Of a stretch of DNA of 64,000 bases, positions 1 to 10,615 are shown one piece after another (the stretch's first letter is position 1; each line of letters opens with the position of its first letter). Under the pieces are notes generated by a model, which worked only from the letters and a program-made list of their open reading frames with translations, was not told the DNA's origin and did no database searches. This DNA is from Cafeteria roenbergensis. Taxonomy: Eukaryota; Sar; Bigyra; Bicosoecida; Cafeteriaceae. Location: assembly GCA_008330645.1 (NCBI GenBank), contig VLTN01000015.1, forward strand, positions 543,670 through 607,669, read 5' to 3'. The translations under genes and the position numbers were made by a program.

Positions 1-536
1 CGGTCCAGCTTCAGCGCGACCGGAGCCGCTGCCACGTCATCCGGAGGGACGACCACAACGGCGCCGCCCGGGCCCGCGGCCCGCCGTCTACCGGGACCCA
101 GCCCCTTCCCGGGCCGCCACCCCATCGCCTTCATGAGGTCTGCACCGGCGGAGGCCTCGGCGGGCCCCTCCAGCAGCGCCGCCAGCGGAGCAGGCAGGCC
201 GGCGCGAGCGTGCGGCGCCATCCCCACGCCCTGGCCTCCATGGGCGCCCGTGGTCAGGACCCGCCCTAGAAGTGCATCGTCGTGGGCATCTGTCAGGGAC
301 GCGACGCGCTCCGCAAACGAAACTGCGGCCTCTGGGCTGTCCGAGTCCCGCGCCCGCTTGCGGTCCCGGGAGGAGACGAACTTTGACGGCTTCCACCCGT
401 CTGCCGACCCCGTAGTGGCACGTCGAACGTCCAAGGTCCCGCTCCGCGTCCCAGGCGCCACAGGTGCCGGCCCATGGCTCCGCGGGCGCCCGTTTGCGGC
501 GTCCGAGAGCAGCGTGCCCCGAGTCCCGAGGAGCAT
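1..536 (-). CDS. GPATCH1: GPATCH1/TOUGH-like G-patch protein, partial (runs off the left edge)
   Basis: The minus-strand frame is open from an ATG at 536 to the window edge, about 178 codons. It holds a G-patch core MGWRPGKGLG at about 95-125, preceded by a block GWKPSKFVSSRDRK at about 360-398. This pair, in this order, is the hallmark of GPATCH1, a spliceosome-associated RNA-binding factor; the human protein has a very similar GW-P-S-FVSSR block followed by a G-patch. The stretch 5' of the block does not match the family, and a possible splice acceptor (AG at 401-402, exon from 400) suggests that the region 401-536 is intron and that the true first exons lie further upstream. The C-terminal part is outside the window. 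Family call is from motif similarity; start and exon structure are unresolved. Confidence 0.6.
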   Translation of the reverse strand, partial: MLLGTRGTLLSDAANGRPRSHGPAPVAPGTRSGTLDVRRATTGSADGWKPSKFVSSRDRKRARDSDSPEAAVSFAERVASLTDAHDDALLGRVLTTGAHGGQGVGMAPHARAGLPAPLAALLEGPAEASAGADLMKAMGWRPGKGLGPGRRRAAGPGGAVVVVPPDDVAAAPVALKLD

Positions 537-1193
537 TGCCGCCCTCCGGCCCTCCGCTCGCGGCGCAGTGCTGCCTCCGTTGGTGCACGGTCAGCGCCTG
601 CCGGCCAGACTGCTTCCTGCGCCTCGGCTCGCTGTGCTGAACGCTGCGCTGGCCGGCTGTCGAGCTCCGGCAGAGCCTTGCGCGTTCGCTCGCCTGCTCC
701 CACGGCCGCCCCGCATGCAATGACACCCTTGGGAGTCAACCGACTGCGTTCCGCAAGGCGGCCGGGAGGATGGACGGTGCCGCGTTTGACGCCCACCTTT
801 CCAAACGGATGCGCTCCCCGGACGCGTCCAGGTCGTGAGCTCGGGCGGCGCACAGCGCTCCTGGTTGCCGGCCCGGCCCGTTCCTGCTTGCGCGCACGCC
901 CAGGGCATGGCGTTGGCGAGCCCCGGCGCAAGCCGCCGTGCTAGTTGTGGGTGCTTGCTGTCATTGGGGGGCGGCGTGCCGGCGTTGCGCGTTGCCGATG
1001 TGTTGCCGCAAGCGACTCGGCCTGCCGCACGTTGGCGTCGCGGCGCGAGGGCCAAGCCGCCTCTCCGGGCGAAGCAGCGAGTGGGGAGGTGCGCAACCAA
1101 GCGCGTCGGCTTACGTAGTTCTCTCGCCGAGGCTGCCACAAGGTCGCGCGTGCCGTCGTCCGTGCGCCCCGAACAACGCGCAGTCCCGGCTCG
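537..1193. other. Spacer between GPATCH1-like gene and CDH1 (divergent)
   Basis: No coding segment could be recognised here. The stretch lies between two genes facing away from each other, so it should hold both promoters, and probably the missing first exon(s) of the GPATCH1-like gene on the minus strand. Confidence 0.4.
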
Positions 1194-3385
1194 ATGGGAG
1201 ACCGCATGGTGCCCTCTCGCGGCTCCTCGTTGCTGGCCGACGGCCTTGGGATGCTAGACGCCGCCGAGAACGACGCTGCTTCTGCCGCGGCCCTGTCACG
1301 GTGAGAGCGCCCAGGCAAGTCCCGCCAAGCGGCAGTGCGCCCTGCTGCGGCAGCCAATCTCGCGCTCCTGCTCCGTCGCTCACTGCGAGGACGGGAACCA
1401 CTAGTCGGCACTCTGCTCGCCGCCTCGCTCCCGCCTCTCAGCGCCCGCGCACCCCCGGCACCGGAGCCGCAGCCGCCCCCTCGTGCCCCCGACCTCGCGC
1501 CACGCACCCCCCCCCACCCCGCGCTCCATGCGCACCCACGCCGACGCACCACCACCACCACCCGCGCAGTATGCGCTCGGGATCCGCACCCGGCACCACG
1601 GGCGGCGCCGCCGCCGCGGAGGCCCTCTCCACCCGCGCCCTCGTGATGCGGGCCGAGCTGCTCGGCACCTCCACGCTAACGCCCCCTTCCAGCGCGAGCG
1701 CCCTCGCGGCCTCGCAATCGGCCCGTCAGACGTCCGAGCTGCCCGCCCAGCCCCCCCCGCGCTCCGCCGTCCGACGCCGCATCGCTCCGCCCGCTCTCTC
1801 CCCCGCCCGCGGCCTGCTGGCCTTCGAAGCCGGCTCTGCCGCCGTGTCCCCTCGCCGCCGCCGCGTCAGGTCGTCGCTCGGCTCTGCATCGGGCCTGCCC
1901 TCCTCGCCCCTGGCTCTGCCGGCATCCCCTAGGGCGCCACGTCATCCGGGGGGCACGGATCGCGCGGGTGCCGCCAGCCCCGCGGCCGGGGCGGGCAGAC
2001 GCGCTCGCGAGGCTGCGTGGTCGGGGACAGACTCCCCGCCGCCCCGGCGCGGGCGGCACTCTCCGTTGCACGGCGCGCCCGGCGCCCCCGCCGGTGCTGC
2101 TACAGCTGCTGGCGCTAGTGCTGGTGCTGCTTCAGCGGCGGTCGCGGACGTCGACGCGGTTTCGTCGCATGCGCTGGGCGCGCTCTCTCCCGCGTCGCGG
2201 GACCTGCTAGCAGCGCCGCGTGCCGGCTGGCGGCGCGTTTCCAAGGTCCCCTACAAGGTGCTGGACGCGCCCGCGCTGCTGGACGACTTTTACCTCAGTC
2301 TGCTGGACTGGAGCGCACTGGACGTGCTTGCCGTGGGGCTGGGGCCGGACCTGTTCCTGTGGAACGCGGCCACTGCTGGGGTCACGCGCCTGCTCGGCTT
2401 CGAGGGGGAGGACGAGACGGTCACGGCGGTTTCGTGGACGGAGTCGGGCAGGCGGGTGGCTGTGGCTTCGTCCGAGGGCCGGGTCCAGCTCTGGGACGCG
2501 GAGACAGAGCGGCAGGTGCGGAGTTTCCCGGACCACCCCCAGCGCGTCAGCACCATGTCGTGGGCAAACAACCTGCTCGCAACGGGGGGCCGGGATAACA
2601 CGATCAGAGTGTTTGACGCCCGCAAGGGGGGCCGGCCGGTCATGAGGCTCTCTGGCCACGAGTCGGAGGTGTGCGGCCTTCGCTGGAGCCCCGACCGCGC
2701 CACGCTGGCCTCGGGGGGCAACGACAACAGGGTGCTCCTGTGGTCCGTGGCCGGGGCGGTGAGGGCGAAGCGGCAAGCCTCCTCCTCCTCCTCGTCAGGC
2801 GCGGCCTCGGGCGACGGCGCTGCCTCCGGGCTGAGCGCGCGACTGGGGCCGCTGTACCGGCTCTCGGGCCACCGCGCGGCCGTCAAGGCCCTCGACTGGT
2901 CTCCGCACCGGAGGGGCCTGCTCGTGAGCGGGGGCGGCACCCTCGACAAGAGCCTCAGGTTCTGGAACGCGCTCACGGGCGAGTGCGTTGGCTGCGTGGA
3001 CACGGGTTGCCAGGTGTGCAACGTGCGGTGGAGCCTCAGCGGGGAGGAGCTGGTCACCACCCACGGGTACAGCCGCAACGACGTCTGCTTGTGGCGGTAC
3101 CCAAGCATGCAGCGGCTTGCCACGCTGAGCGGTCACAAGTCCCGCGTGCTCTTCATGGCCATGGATCCTTCCGGGCAGAGCGTGGTCACTGGGGCGGGCG
3201 ACGAGACGCTGCGCTTCTGGCGCGTGTTTCCCCCCATGAGCGGGGCGCAGCGGGCTGCGCGGCCGGAGCGGCGCTTGTCGGCCGGGTCGCGACCCGCCTC
3301 CCCCTCGGCAGCCTCGGCGAGCTCTCCGGGGCCGGCCTCGTCGCCGGCGCTGCTGGCCGCGCTCGCGGGCGAGGCGCTGCGCTGA
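1194..3385 (+). CDS. FZR1: CDH1/FZR1-type WD40 activator of the anaphase-promoting complex
   Basis: Two exons, 1194-1300 and 1570-3385 (640 aa), joined in matching phase across a GTGAG...GCAG intron. Family role: it binds the APC/C ubiquitin ligase and presents D-box and KEN-box substrates in late mitosis and G1. Exon 1 carries the C-box as DRMVPSR at residues 3-9 (usual form DRFIPSR). Exon 2 opens with RAELLG, matching the KNELLG segment that follows the C-box in CDH1. A seven-bladed propeller spans about residues 261-592, beginning KVPYKVLDAP and including ASGGNDN, THGYS and TGAGDETLRFW, all typical of CDH1 more than CDC20. The protein ends in Leu-Arg, close to the Ile-Arg tail that docks on APC3. 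The tail after the propeller is low-complexity Ser/Ala/Pro. The start is the first ATG before the C-box. Confidence 0.88.
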
Positions 3386-3758
3386 GGCCTGCGCGCTTTG
3401 GCTGCGACAGCGGGGCCTTGCTGGTCACGCAGCAGCGCGCTTGTTGCTGGGTTGGTGAGCGTGGGTGCGTGAGGCGAACGCTCGCGGGCAGTCTCGTGGA
3501 ATCGAGGGCGGTTTTCAATGGAGCGCAGCGGCGTTCAGCGCGCGGGTCTTGGGTCGGAGCGCGTGGCAGCTCTCCGAGACGGGGGCGGGCAGGAGGCAGC
3601 GGCGCCGTGCTGAGGGCCTCACACGCAAGCAGGGTCAAGGTATCCGCCCCCGCGTCGCACAGTGACCACTCACAGCACAGGACGGTGAAGAGGGGGGCGG
3701 GAAGCAGCGCGCTTGGAGCGGCGAGAGTGACCGGGCGAGCCACCCACAAGGGTGCAGC
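3386..3758. other. Convergent intergenic spacer
   Basis: This lies between the 3' ends of CDH1 and the His-rich membrane protein gene. No gene, repeat or terminator-like structure was recognised. Confidence 0.5.
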
Positions 3759-4646
3759 TCACTTGCGGCGCCTCTTGACCTTGGACTTGCTCTTGGTGGC
3801 CTTGGACTCGGGCACGTCCGCCACAGCCGCCTCCTCCTGGGCCTTCTTCACCGTCTCCGCCGGCCCGCCGATGATGGTGGATGGCGGGGGCGGCCAGCGG
3901 CCGAGCTTCTTGAGCAGGAGCACCGGATCCGCCACGTGGAAGGCCTTGAAGGGGCGCTTTCCGGGCTGCTTGACTGTGCCCTTGGTGTCCTGCACAGTGA
4001 GCACGCTGCCCTTGCGGGGCTTGGCCGCGTAGCGGGCGATCTCGGAGGCATCCGCCGAGTCATCGGACGGGCGGCGCTTGAGCTCCGGCGCGCGGCCGGT
4101 CAGCTCAGCAGCCTTATCCTTGCGCGAGGAGCTGGAGGTCTCGTCGTCGTCCCCGCCGTGGCTGTGGCCGTGGCTGTGGCTGTGGGAGTGGCCCGAGCAG
4201 CACCCGAAGAATTGCAACAACGTGTCCAGCCCCGTGATGACACCCAGCAGGATCAAGGCGTACGTGGCCAGCATCCATGGGTTATGCGAGATCCAGATCA
4301 TAAGCTGCGACACCCATGCCGAGATGTCGAAGCCCTGCCCCGACTGGCTCGAGCTTGCAAGGCGCTGGCCGATGCGCGAGATGGCAGGCAACACGCCTTT
4401 GGTCCCGAGGACCTTGAAAACGCCGTTCGCCTGCATCCACGGCACTGCTGCGACGCGGTACCAGTACGAGAGAGGCAGCGCCAGGGCGAAGGCGCCGATG
4501 ATCTCCCCCCTGGTCAGGCCGCAGGCGGTGGGCTTGCAAAGCCCAAAGCACGCATCGCCGCTCCCCTCGTGCGAGTGCCCGTGTCCGCTGCTCTTCGCGG
4601 CGCCGATGTGGCGCTCCACCACGGGCTTCTTGTCCGAGCTCGGCAT
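3759..4646 (-). CDS. Histidine-rich two-helix membrane protein, unknown function
   Basis: Not recognised as a known family. From the ATG at 4646 it encodes 295 aa. Two hydrophobic segments are visible: one around residues 50-75 (IIGAFALALPLSYWY region) and one around 105-135 (MLATYALILLGVITGLDTLL region), separated by a loop of about 35 residues. Each is flanked by a His-rich cluster, GHGHSH before the first and HSHSHSHGHSHGG just after the second. The C-terminal half is polar and ends in a Lys/Arg run (KVKRRRK). The His clusters resemble metal-binding loops of zinc transporters, but the six-helix core of those proteins is absent. The same frame stays open upstream to 5156 through a (GT)n tract that would read as repeated Thr-His; this looks like 5' leader rather than protein. 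Confidence 0.6.
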   Translation of the reverse strand: MPSSDKKPVVERHIGAAKSSGHGHSHEGSGDACFGLCKPTACGLTRGEIIGAFALALPLSYWYRVAAVPWMQANGVFKVLGTKGVLPAISRIGQRLASSSQSGQGFDISAWVSQLMIWISHNPWMLATYALILLGVITGLDTLLQFFGCCSGHSHSHSHGHSHGGDDDETSSSSRKDKAAELTGRAPELKRRPSDDSADASEIARYAAKPRKGSVLTVQDTKGTVKQPGKRPFKAFHVADPVLLLKKLGRWPPPPSTIIGGPAETVKKAQEEAAVADVPESKATKSKSKVKRRRK

Positions 4647-5457
4647 GCCGGAGGTCCGGACCGCGTCCCCCGCAGTGGCAGGGGCAACCGCGGGGGCTGG
4701 CTTCCGCGGCGAGCTGGTCCGCTTGCCGCGGCCTCGTTTGCTCTGCCGGGCTGGCCTCTGCGTGCCGCCGGCGTGGATGGCCTTGACGCGAAGGCCCCGG
4801 GCCCGTGCCAGCTGCGGCGGGTGTGTGTGTGTATGTGTGTGTGTGACCGACAGGAGCTTGCGGGCCGTCCTTGCGCCCGCTATCGCTTGCCGCGCGCGAC
4901 AGTCACTCGTGCCGACTTTCAAGTTGCGACCGTCATGATGTCGGCCTCGCAGCAGGGCGGAACCGCGTCTGTCTCGACCAGAGGCGTCGCGCTGCCGATG
5001 GGAGCCGAGCGCATGATGAGCGCATGCTCGTCGCGAGGAGCAATCGCTTGCGGCGAACCATCCGAACGCCTCTCGATCTCTTGTCCAAATCCAATGTGGT
5101 GAGTTTCGACTTTGAGCGCCTTGCAATGCTGGCACACGTGCACTGTCGACCGACAAAGGTCAACAAATACAAGAGAGGTGCCGTCACAACCGAGAGGGTA
5201 CGATCGTGTTGCGGCAAGCGCAAATGTTTTTCGAGGTCCGTCGAGTTTGGAGCCAATCAGACACAAGACGTGAAACTGCACAAAAAAGGCTCCAGGCTCC
5301 TGATGCTGCAAACATGTCGCATCCAGACTATAACAAAAGTGAGCAACCCGTCTCGATGCGACCCTCGCACCGACAGCGTCATGGATGGCGCTGTATCTTG
5401 GCGCCTCTGCCGCGCAACGCTTTGGCTCCGAATTCAGCGACACACTCGCGGTCTACA
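4647..5457. other. Divergent spacer, locally AT-richer
   Basis: This separates the His-rich protein (-) from the HAD gene (+). The part from about 5050 to 5400 is clearly less GC-rich than the flanking genes. A CCAAT-type box (AGCCAATCAG) lies at 5251-5260, about 200 bases before the HAD start. No coding segment was recognised. Confidence 0.4.
4821..4845. repeat. (GT)n microsatellite
   Basis: An alternating GT run interrupted once by AT, in the presumed 5' leader of the His-rich protein gene. Confidence 0.9.
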
Positions 5458-6353
5458 ATGGCTGCCGCGCGCGCAGCTGCGAGGGACGGCATCGAGGCCC
5501 TTGTGCGCCAAAGCAAAGTCATCGTGTTCGACGCATATGGCACACTGTTCGACGTGCAGGCGGCTGCGCGGGGGGCCGGACTTGGTGAGCGGGCAACCAC
5601 CCAGCCAGAAGCCGCGCGCGCCCCGCCACGCAGTCCCACTCTGACGCGTCCACGGCCCTGCCCTCACCACGCAACAACGCGCGCGCGCGCGCTGCACGCC
5701 CGCTCGCAGGCCCGCTGTGGCCCAAGGTGGCGGAGGTGTGGCGCACGCAGCAGCTGCAGGCGACGTGGTTGCGGAATTGCTTGCCCGGCGGCCCGGCGTT
5801 CGTTCCGTTCTGGACGGTCACGCAAGAGGCCCTCGAGGTAGCCCTTGCAGCCGCCGGTGTGGACGGGAGCGCGCCCGCGACGGGAGGCGAGGCCGGAGGC
5901 GTGACCATCCGAGAGCGCCTGCTGCAACTCTACAAGGAACTCGAAGCGTACGACGATGTGGCAGACGTGCTGTCGAAGGCCCAGGCGGCGGGTCGCAGGA
6001 CCGCAATCCTCTCCAACGGCAGCAAGGACATGCTGGGAGATGCGATCCGTGCCGCCTCGCTCGAGGACAAGCTGGACGCTGTCATTTCCGCGGATGACGC
6101 AGCGGTGTTCAAGCCCGACTCTCGCGTGTACGATCTCGTTTGCTCGTCGCTTGGAGTGCGCCCAGAGGAGGTTCTGTTCGTGTCCAGCAACAACTGGGAC
6201 GTCAAGGGCGCAGCGGCGTACGGCTTTGCCACGGCGTGGTGCAACCGCAAGGGGTCGGCCGGCGACGCGATTCCTGGCTCCCCCGACGTCGTCATTGAGT
6301 CCCTCGTCGAGCTCGCAGAGGCCTGCGCGGCCCAGGCCACCAAGTCCGAGTGA
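5458..6353 (+). CDS. Type II haloacid dehalogenase (HAD superfamily)
   Basis: Two exons, 5458-5584 and 5710-6353 (256 aa), joined in phase (split Gly codon) over a GTGAG...GCAG intron. All four HAD motifs are in order: nucleophile FDAYGTLFDV with Asp25, ILSNGS with Ser144, Lys177 in FKPDSRVYD, and the acidic loop SSNNWDVKGA at about 201-210. This loop and the cap segment PLWPKVAEVW are typical of (S)-2-haloacid dehalogenases, which hydrolyse 2-halo acids to hydroxy acids through an aspartyl ester; the length also fits. True substrates of eukaryotic members are usually unknown, so dehalogenation is inferred from family. No targeting signal is obvious. The gene converges on DDX47. Confidence 0.88.
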
Positions 6354-6601
6354 CTTTGGCAGCCGAGCGCGGTCCCACCTGGCCGCGGCCGGCCAGCGCA
6401 GCCGAGTGATGTGGAACCACTGCGCTTGCGTGAGCCCAGCGGCGTGGCTTGCCCGCGTGTCGCAAGGGCTGGCAGCCTGGCGAGGCACGTCCCCGCCCCC
6501 GCCCCCGCACGGCCCCGCAGCAAGAACCGGTTCGGCTTTCGACACACAAAGCCTGCCTCTCACGCAGCTGGTCAAGCAGAGCGCGCGCACGGCAGCGTCG
6601 C

Positions 6602-8350
6602 TCACCGACGCCCTCCTCCCCTGCCCCCGCGCTGCTTGGACCGCACGGCTCCCCCCATGCGGCGGCGCTGCTGGGAGCTGGCGCTGAGCAGCGCCTGCGC
6701 CTCGCCCTCGCCCCCCGCGGCCCCCGCTTCCGCGTCCGCCATGGCCGCCCTTCGTGCGGTGCCCGCGCCCTTGCCGCTGCCGTAGATGCGTGAGTCCTCC
6801 CGCAGCTGCTGGGCCGCGATGCGAGAGGCCTCGGCCACGCGGTCCAGGATGACCCTGACCTCGTCCTCGCGCTGCGGGTACTCGTCCAGCTTCTTGCCGA
6901 GCAGGCGCTCGATGCGCTGGTAGGCCTCCACGTCGTACTGGGTCACCATCGTGACGGAGTTGCCGGCGCGGCCGGCGCGGGCGGTGCGGCCCACGCGGTG
7001 GATGTAGTCCTTGCCCGAGGCTGGCACGTCCACGTTGACGACGAGGTCGACGGCGGGGATGTCGAGGCCGCGGGAGGCCACGTCGGTGGCGACGAGGAGG
7101 GTCCGCTCGCCGGCGCGGAAGCCGTGAAGGGCGGCAAGGCGGCGGCTCTGACTGAGCTTGGAGTGGAGCGTGACGGCGCCGAAGCCGAGGGCGCGGAGGA
7201 GGAGCGTGACCCGCTGGGCGGCCGCGCAGGTCGCCACAAACAGGATGCCCGTCTGGCCCGCGAAGTCGTTCAGGAGGGACACGAGGTGCGCGTCCTTGTG
7301 CTTGTGCGGGCAGAGAATGAACCGCTGCACGAGCCCGGCTGCGGTGCCGTACTTGGAGGACACCTCCACCTTGACCGGGTCGCGCAGCGACGCGCGCTGC
7401 AGCTTCGCGACGCGGGAGGTCATGGTGGCCGAGAAGAGGAGCGTGCGGCGCTCCCGGGGCACGCACCTGAGGATCTTGTCGATGGCCTCCTCAAAGTCGA
7501 GCGAGAGCATGCGGTCGGCCTCGTCCAGCACCAGGTACCGCGCCGCGCGCAGGCTGAAGCCCTTGGTGTTCTCCAGGTGGTCCACCAGGCGGCCCGGCGT
7601 CCCGATGATGATGTGGGGCTTGCGCGCGAGCGCGATGGCCTGCGTCATCAGGTCCACGCCGCCCACGAGCACGGCGGTCTTGCACCCGATACCGGCCCCC
7701 AGCGCGTCGAACTGCTCGGCGATCTGAAACGCCAGCTCCCGAGTGGGCGCCAGCACGCACGCAAAGAGCCGTTGCGGCTTGTCCAGCAGCGCCTGCAGCA
7801 CGGGCAGAGCAAAGGCCGCGGTCTTGCCGGAGCCAGTCTCCGCCAGGCCGATGACGTCACGGCCCGACAGCGCCAGGGGAATGGCCTCGCGCTGCACCGC
7901 AGACGCGTGCTTCCAGCCCAGCGCAGCGCACGCCTCCTGCAGCGGCTCGCAAACGCCCAGCTCCGCAAACGTCTTGGGCTCCGGCTCGGCCTCCGCCTCG
8001 TCCGCCTCGTCGCCGCTGCCTCCCTCGTCGCCGCTCTCGTCCCCGCTCGGCGCGGCCGCCGCCGCGGCCGCACCAGACGCCGCCGCGCGGGCGTCTTCGT
8101 CGTCTTCGTCGTCGCTTCCCTCGCGTGCGCCGGCGACCGCCTTCGCGGCTGCAGCCTTCTTGGAGCTGGACGCGCCATCGGCGCCGCGGCCCTTCGCCTT
8201 GGACCCGCTCCGGACCTTGGCCGGGGCCGGGGCAATGGCGGCAAAGTCCAGCGGCGCCGGGCCCTTGGGGCGCTTGTCCTTCGGCGCGCGGGCGTCGCTT
8301 CCTGGCCGCTGCCGCTTCTTTGGCCGCACTCCCGCGCGGGAAGAGTCCAT
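6602..8350 (-). CDS. DDX47: DEAD-box ATP-dependent RNA helicase, DDX47/Rrp3 type
   Basis: A single open frame of 582 aa. After an Asp/Glu/Ala-rich N-terminal region of about 145 residues, the helicase core has, in order, the Q-motif region (FAELGV...[16 protein letters not shown]), Walker A AETGSGKT near residue 175, PTRELA, GTPGRL, DEAD near 276, SAT near 307, [13 protein letters not shown], and [10 protein letters not shown] near 450. Residues around the motifs ([32 protein letters not shown]) match DDX47/Rrp3, needed in the nucleolus for early 18S rRNA processing. The C-terminal tail ends in Arg/Gly. The start is an ATG directly before a Lys/Arg-rich stretch; the frame extends 48 codons further upstream without ATG support. 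Confidence 0.9.
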   Translation of the reverse strand: MDSSRAGVRPKKRQRPGSDARAPKDKRPKGPAPLDFAAIAPAPAKVRSGSKAKGRGADGASSSKKAAAAKAVAGAREGSDDEDDEDARAAASGAAAAAAAPSGDESGDEGGSGDEADEAEAEPEPKTFAELGVCEPLQEACAALGWKHASAVQREAIPLALSGRDVIGLAETGSGKTAAFALPVLQALLDKPQRLFACVLAPTRELAFQIAEQFDALGAGIGCKTAVLVGGVDLMTQAIALARKPHIIIGTPGRLVDHLENTKGFSLRAARYLVLDEADRMLSLDFEEAIDKILRCVPRERRTLLFSATMTSRVAKLQRASLRDPVKVEVSSKYGTAAGLVQRFILCPHKHKDAHLVSLLNDFAGQTGILFVATCAAAQRVTLLLRALGFGAVTLHSKLSQSRRLAALHGFRAGERTLLVATDVASRGLDIPAVDLVVNVDVPASGKDYIHRVGRTARAGRAGNSVTMVTQYDVEAYQRIERLLGKKLDEYPQREDEVRVILDRVAEASRIAAQQLREDSRIYGSGKGAGTARRAAMADAEAGAAGGEGEAQALLSASSQQRRRMGGAVRSKQRGGRGGGRR

Positions 8351-8926
8351 GCCTGGCGGTGTCTGGCCCCGACCCAGAGCGGCGAGAGTGCGGGCGACCC
8401 CGGTCGGCGGGCGCTGCGCCCGGCGGTCTTTTCGCCCCAGCGAGGTTCGGCAGAGTTGCCGCGGTGCGGCTCTACCGCAATGCCTCTCTCGCAACGCAAA
8501 TCTCGCGAGCGGCGATCAGCGATCCCGGCCGTCGCCCGACCTCCCGGGGGACCGCGCGGCCCCGAAAACGCCGAATTCGCTCCATGCCGCGCGATGCTGA
8601 GTGGCGTGGTAGCCGTCTGCTTCGGGAGGGGGGCGTGGGGCGGGGATTCTGGTCCGTGTCGGCATCGCCGTGCACGGGCGCCTCCCCACTCGCGCCCGCT
8701 TCTGCCGGCCACTGGGCGAGCCCGGCGCAAGGAGCAGGCACACTCTCGTGCCTTTTCGCCCCTCGCTGTGCGCCACAGCGGCGGTGGGGAGCATATTTGT
8801 ATCCGGCTGCTGCTCTGCTGGTTGACATTGCACTCGCGACGCGTCTTGTTCCGATGCGCCAGGCTCCGTGCACTCGTGCCACCGGCACACCAGACCGCGA
8901 GGACATCCCTGCCCTCGTCCTCTGAG
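8351..8926. other. Divergent spacer DDX47 / carboxylesterase
   Basis: A shared 5' region of two divergent genes. No exon, repeat or clear promoter element was recognised. Confidence 0.45.
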
Positions 8927-10615
8927 ATGAGAGGCCCTCGCTGCGGACTGGCCAAGGCCGGAATGGCGTGCGCCCTGCTTGCTGCCGCCAGCGCGCGGGT
9001 TGCCGATCCGCACTATCCGCCGAGCGTTCCTGTCACAGTTGCGACGCCGCTCGGAGCCGTGACTGGCATGCGCTACGAGGGAGGGTGGGACGGCTTCCTC
9101 GGCATCCCGTTCGCGGACAACCCCCGGTTCGAGGCACCGGTGCCGGTGACGAAATGGAGCGGGGTGCTGAATGCGACCAAGTGGGGTCCGGCGTGTCCGC
9201 AGCCGACCAAGTGCACCAACGAGCCGCACGTCTGCCCGCACTCGATCAACGAGACGGGCTGCCTGACGCTGAACATCTTCCGCCCCTCGTCGGCGCCCGC
9301 GGCCCCGATGGCCGTCATGGTCTTCATCGTGGGCGGCAACTACGACGTCGAAACGGCCAACCTGCTCCTCTACGACGGCCGGCACTTTGCCGTGGACGAA
9401 AACGTCGTGGTCGTGACGATCAACTACCGTCTGGGCGCCATCGGCTCGCTCGTGCTGGACCCGGACCAGCCCGAGGGCACTTCCGGCGGCTTTGGCATCA
9501 TGGACCAGCAGGAGTCGCTGCGATGGGTGCAGAAGAACATCGGGGCGTTCGGGGGCAACCCGGACAGCGTGACCATCTTCGGGCAGTCCGCTGGCGCGAG
9601 CAGCGTGCTCCTCCACTTGGCACTGCCGTCGTCCAAGGGTCTCTTCCACCGCGCCATCAGCGAGTCCAACCCGGCCAGCATCTACTACAAGAACATGGAG
9701 CAGGCGCAGAACCTCTCCGTGCGCCTGGCAGAGGCCGTCGGCTGCACCGGGCCCGGCCGTGCGGCGTGCATGCGCGCCAAGCCCTGGCTCGACATCGCGC
9801 AGGTGCAGGGCAAGTTCCGCTCCAAGACCGAGCCCTACGTCAACTCGGTCTACAACTGGGGCCCCACCGTCGGCGACGCGTCGGGCCTGGCTTCCCAGCC
9901 TGCCGAGGACGCCATCCGGGGCACTCTGGCCAACGCCGACGTGCCCGTGATGCTGGGGATCACGCACGACGAGGCAGAGCAGTGGATCTACCAGCCCTTC
10001 CCCAAGCCCATCTCCCCGTTCGAGTTCGATTTGCTGCTCATCTTCATCTTCAACAACGCGTCCACCGGCGCCGGAGCGCTCTACCCGCTCCCCGACCCCT
10101 CCAACGCGACCTCCGACACCCGCCCCACGATGGCGACGATCGGCACGCACTACACCTTCGCCTGCTCCAACCGCCGCATCGCCACCGGCCTCGCCGCCAG
10201 CGCCCAGGGGGGGTCCAACCCTGCGCGCGGGCCCTTCCTGTACCACTACGACCACATCGCGTCCAACACCTCGCTGTGGGGAGCCAACTTCAGCTACTGC
10301 GCCACCAAGGCGTGCCACGGCGCGGAGCTGCCCCTCCTCTTCGGCACGGAGAGCATCTTCTACACAATCACCCCGGAGGAGGAGCAGCTCGGCCGCAACC
10401 TTCGCGCGTACTGGGCGTCGTTTGCCCGCGGGGAGGCGGACGCGACGGGGGCGCTTGCACCCAAGGGGCTGGCCGCTTGGCCAGCGTTCACCTCGGGAGC
10501 AGAGGGCCAGTGGATGCGGTTCGAGACGGCCGACAAGGGCGGCTGCCAGCCTTCAGCGGGGTGGCTCTCGCGCTATTGCAGCTTCTGGGACGATGCCGGC
10601 TACGGCCGGTTTTGA
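8927..10615 (+). CDS. Secreted type B carboxylesterase/lipase
   Basis: An uninterrupted 562-aa frame. The N-terminus has a positive start and a hydrophobic Ala/Leu core (about residues 8-24), as in a signal peptide, so it is probably secretory. The alpha/beta-hydrolase triad of the cholinesterase-like family is complete: Ser221 in FGQSAGASS, Glu349 in GITHDEAEQW, and His464 in ACHGAELPLLFG. The family block GCLTLNIFRP and an oxyanion-hole segment IVGGNYD are also present. Cysteine spacing suggests disulfides and several Asn-x-Ser/Thr sites could be glycosylated. Family members hydrolyse carboxylic esters; the substrate cannot be read from sequence. It is followed on the same strand by calreticulin, a chaperone of the same secretory route, but co-regulation is not shown. 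Confidence 0.9.
   Translation: MRGPRCGLAKAGMACALLAAASARVADPHYPPSVPVTVATPLGAVTGMRYEGGWDGFLGIPFADNPRFEAPVPVTKWSGVLNATKWGPACPQPTKCTNEPHVCPHSINETGCLTLNIFRPSSAPAAPMAVMVFIVGGNYDVETANLLLYDGRHFAVDENVVVVTINYRLGAIGSLVLDPDQPEGTSGGFGIMDQQESLRWVQKNIGAFGGNPDSVTIFGQSAGASSVLLHLALPSSKGLFHRAISESNPASIYYKNMEQAQNLSVRLAEAVGCTGPGRAACMRAKPWLDIAQVQGKFRSKTEPYVNSVYNWGPTVGDASGLASQPAEDAIRGTLANADVPVMLGITHDEAEQWIYQPFPKPISPFEFDLLLIFIFNNASTGAGALYPLPDPSNATSDTRPTMATIGTHYTFACSNRRIATGLAASAQGGSNPARGPFLYHYDHIASNTSLWGANFSYCATKACHGAELPLLFGTESIFYTITPEEEQLGRNLRAYWASFARGEADATGALAPKGLAAWPAFTSGAEGQWMRFETADKGGCQPSAGWLSRYCSFWDDAGYGRF

Noticed and set aside
537-1193. Several overlapping frames of 140-210 codons in the first kilobase, both strands
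   Set aside because: There is no conserved motif and the composition is Arg/Ala/Pro-rich, as expected by chance at this GC content.
1570-3385. Calling the WD40 protein CDC20
   Set aside because: The RAELLG segment after the C-box and the detailed blade sequences follow CDH1/FZR1.
4647-5156. 170-residue N-terminal extension of the His-rich protein
   Set aside because: It includes a translated (GT)n microsatellite and has no conserved character; an ATG just before the His cluster is simpler.
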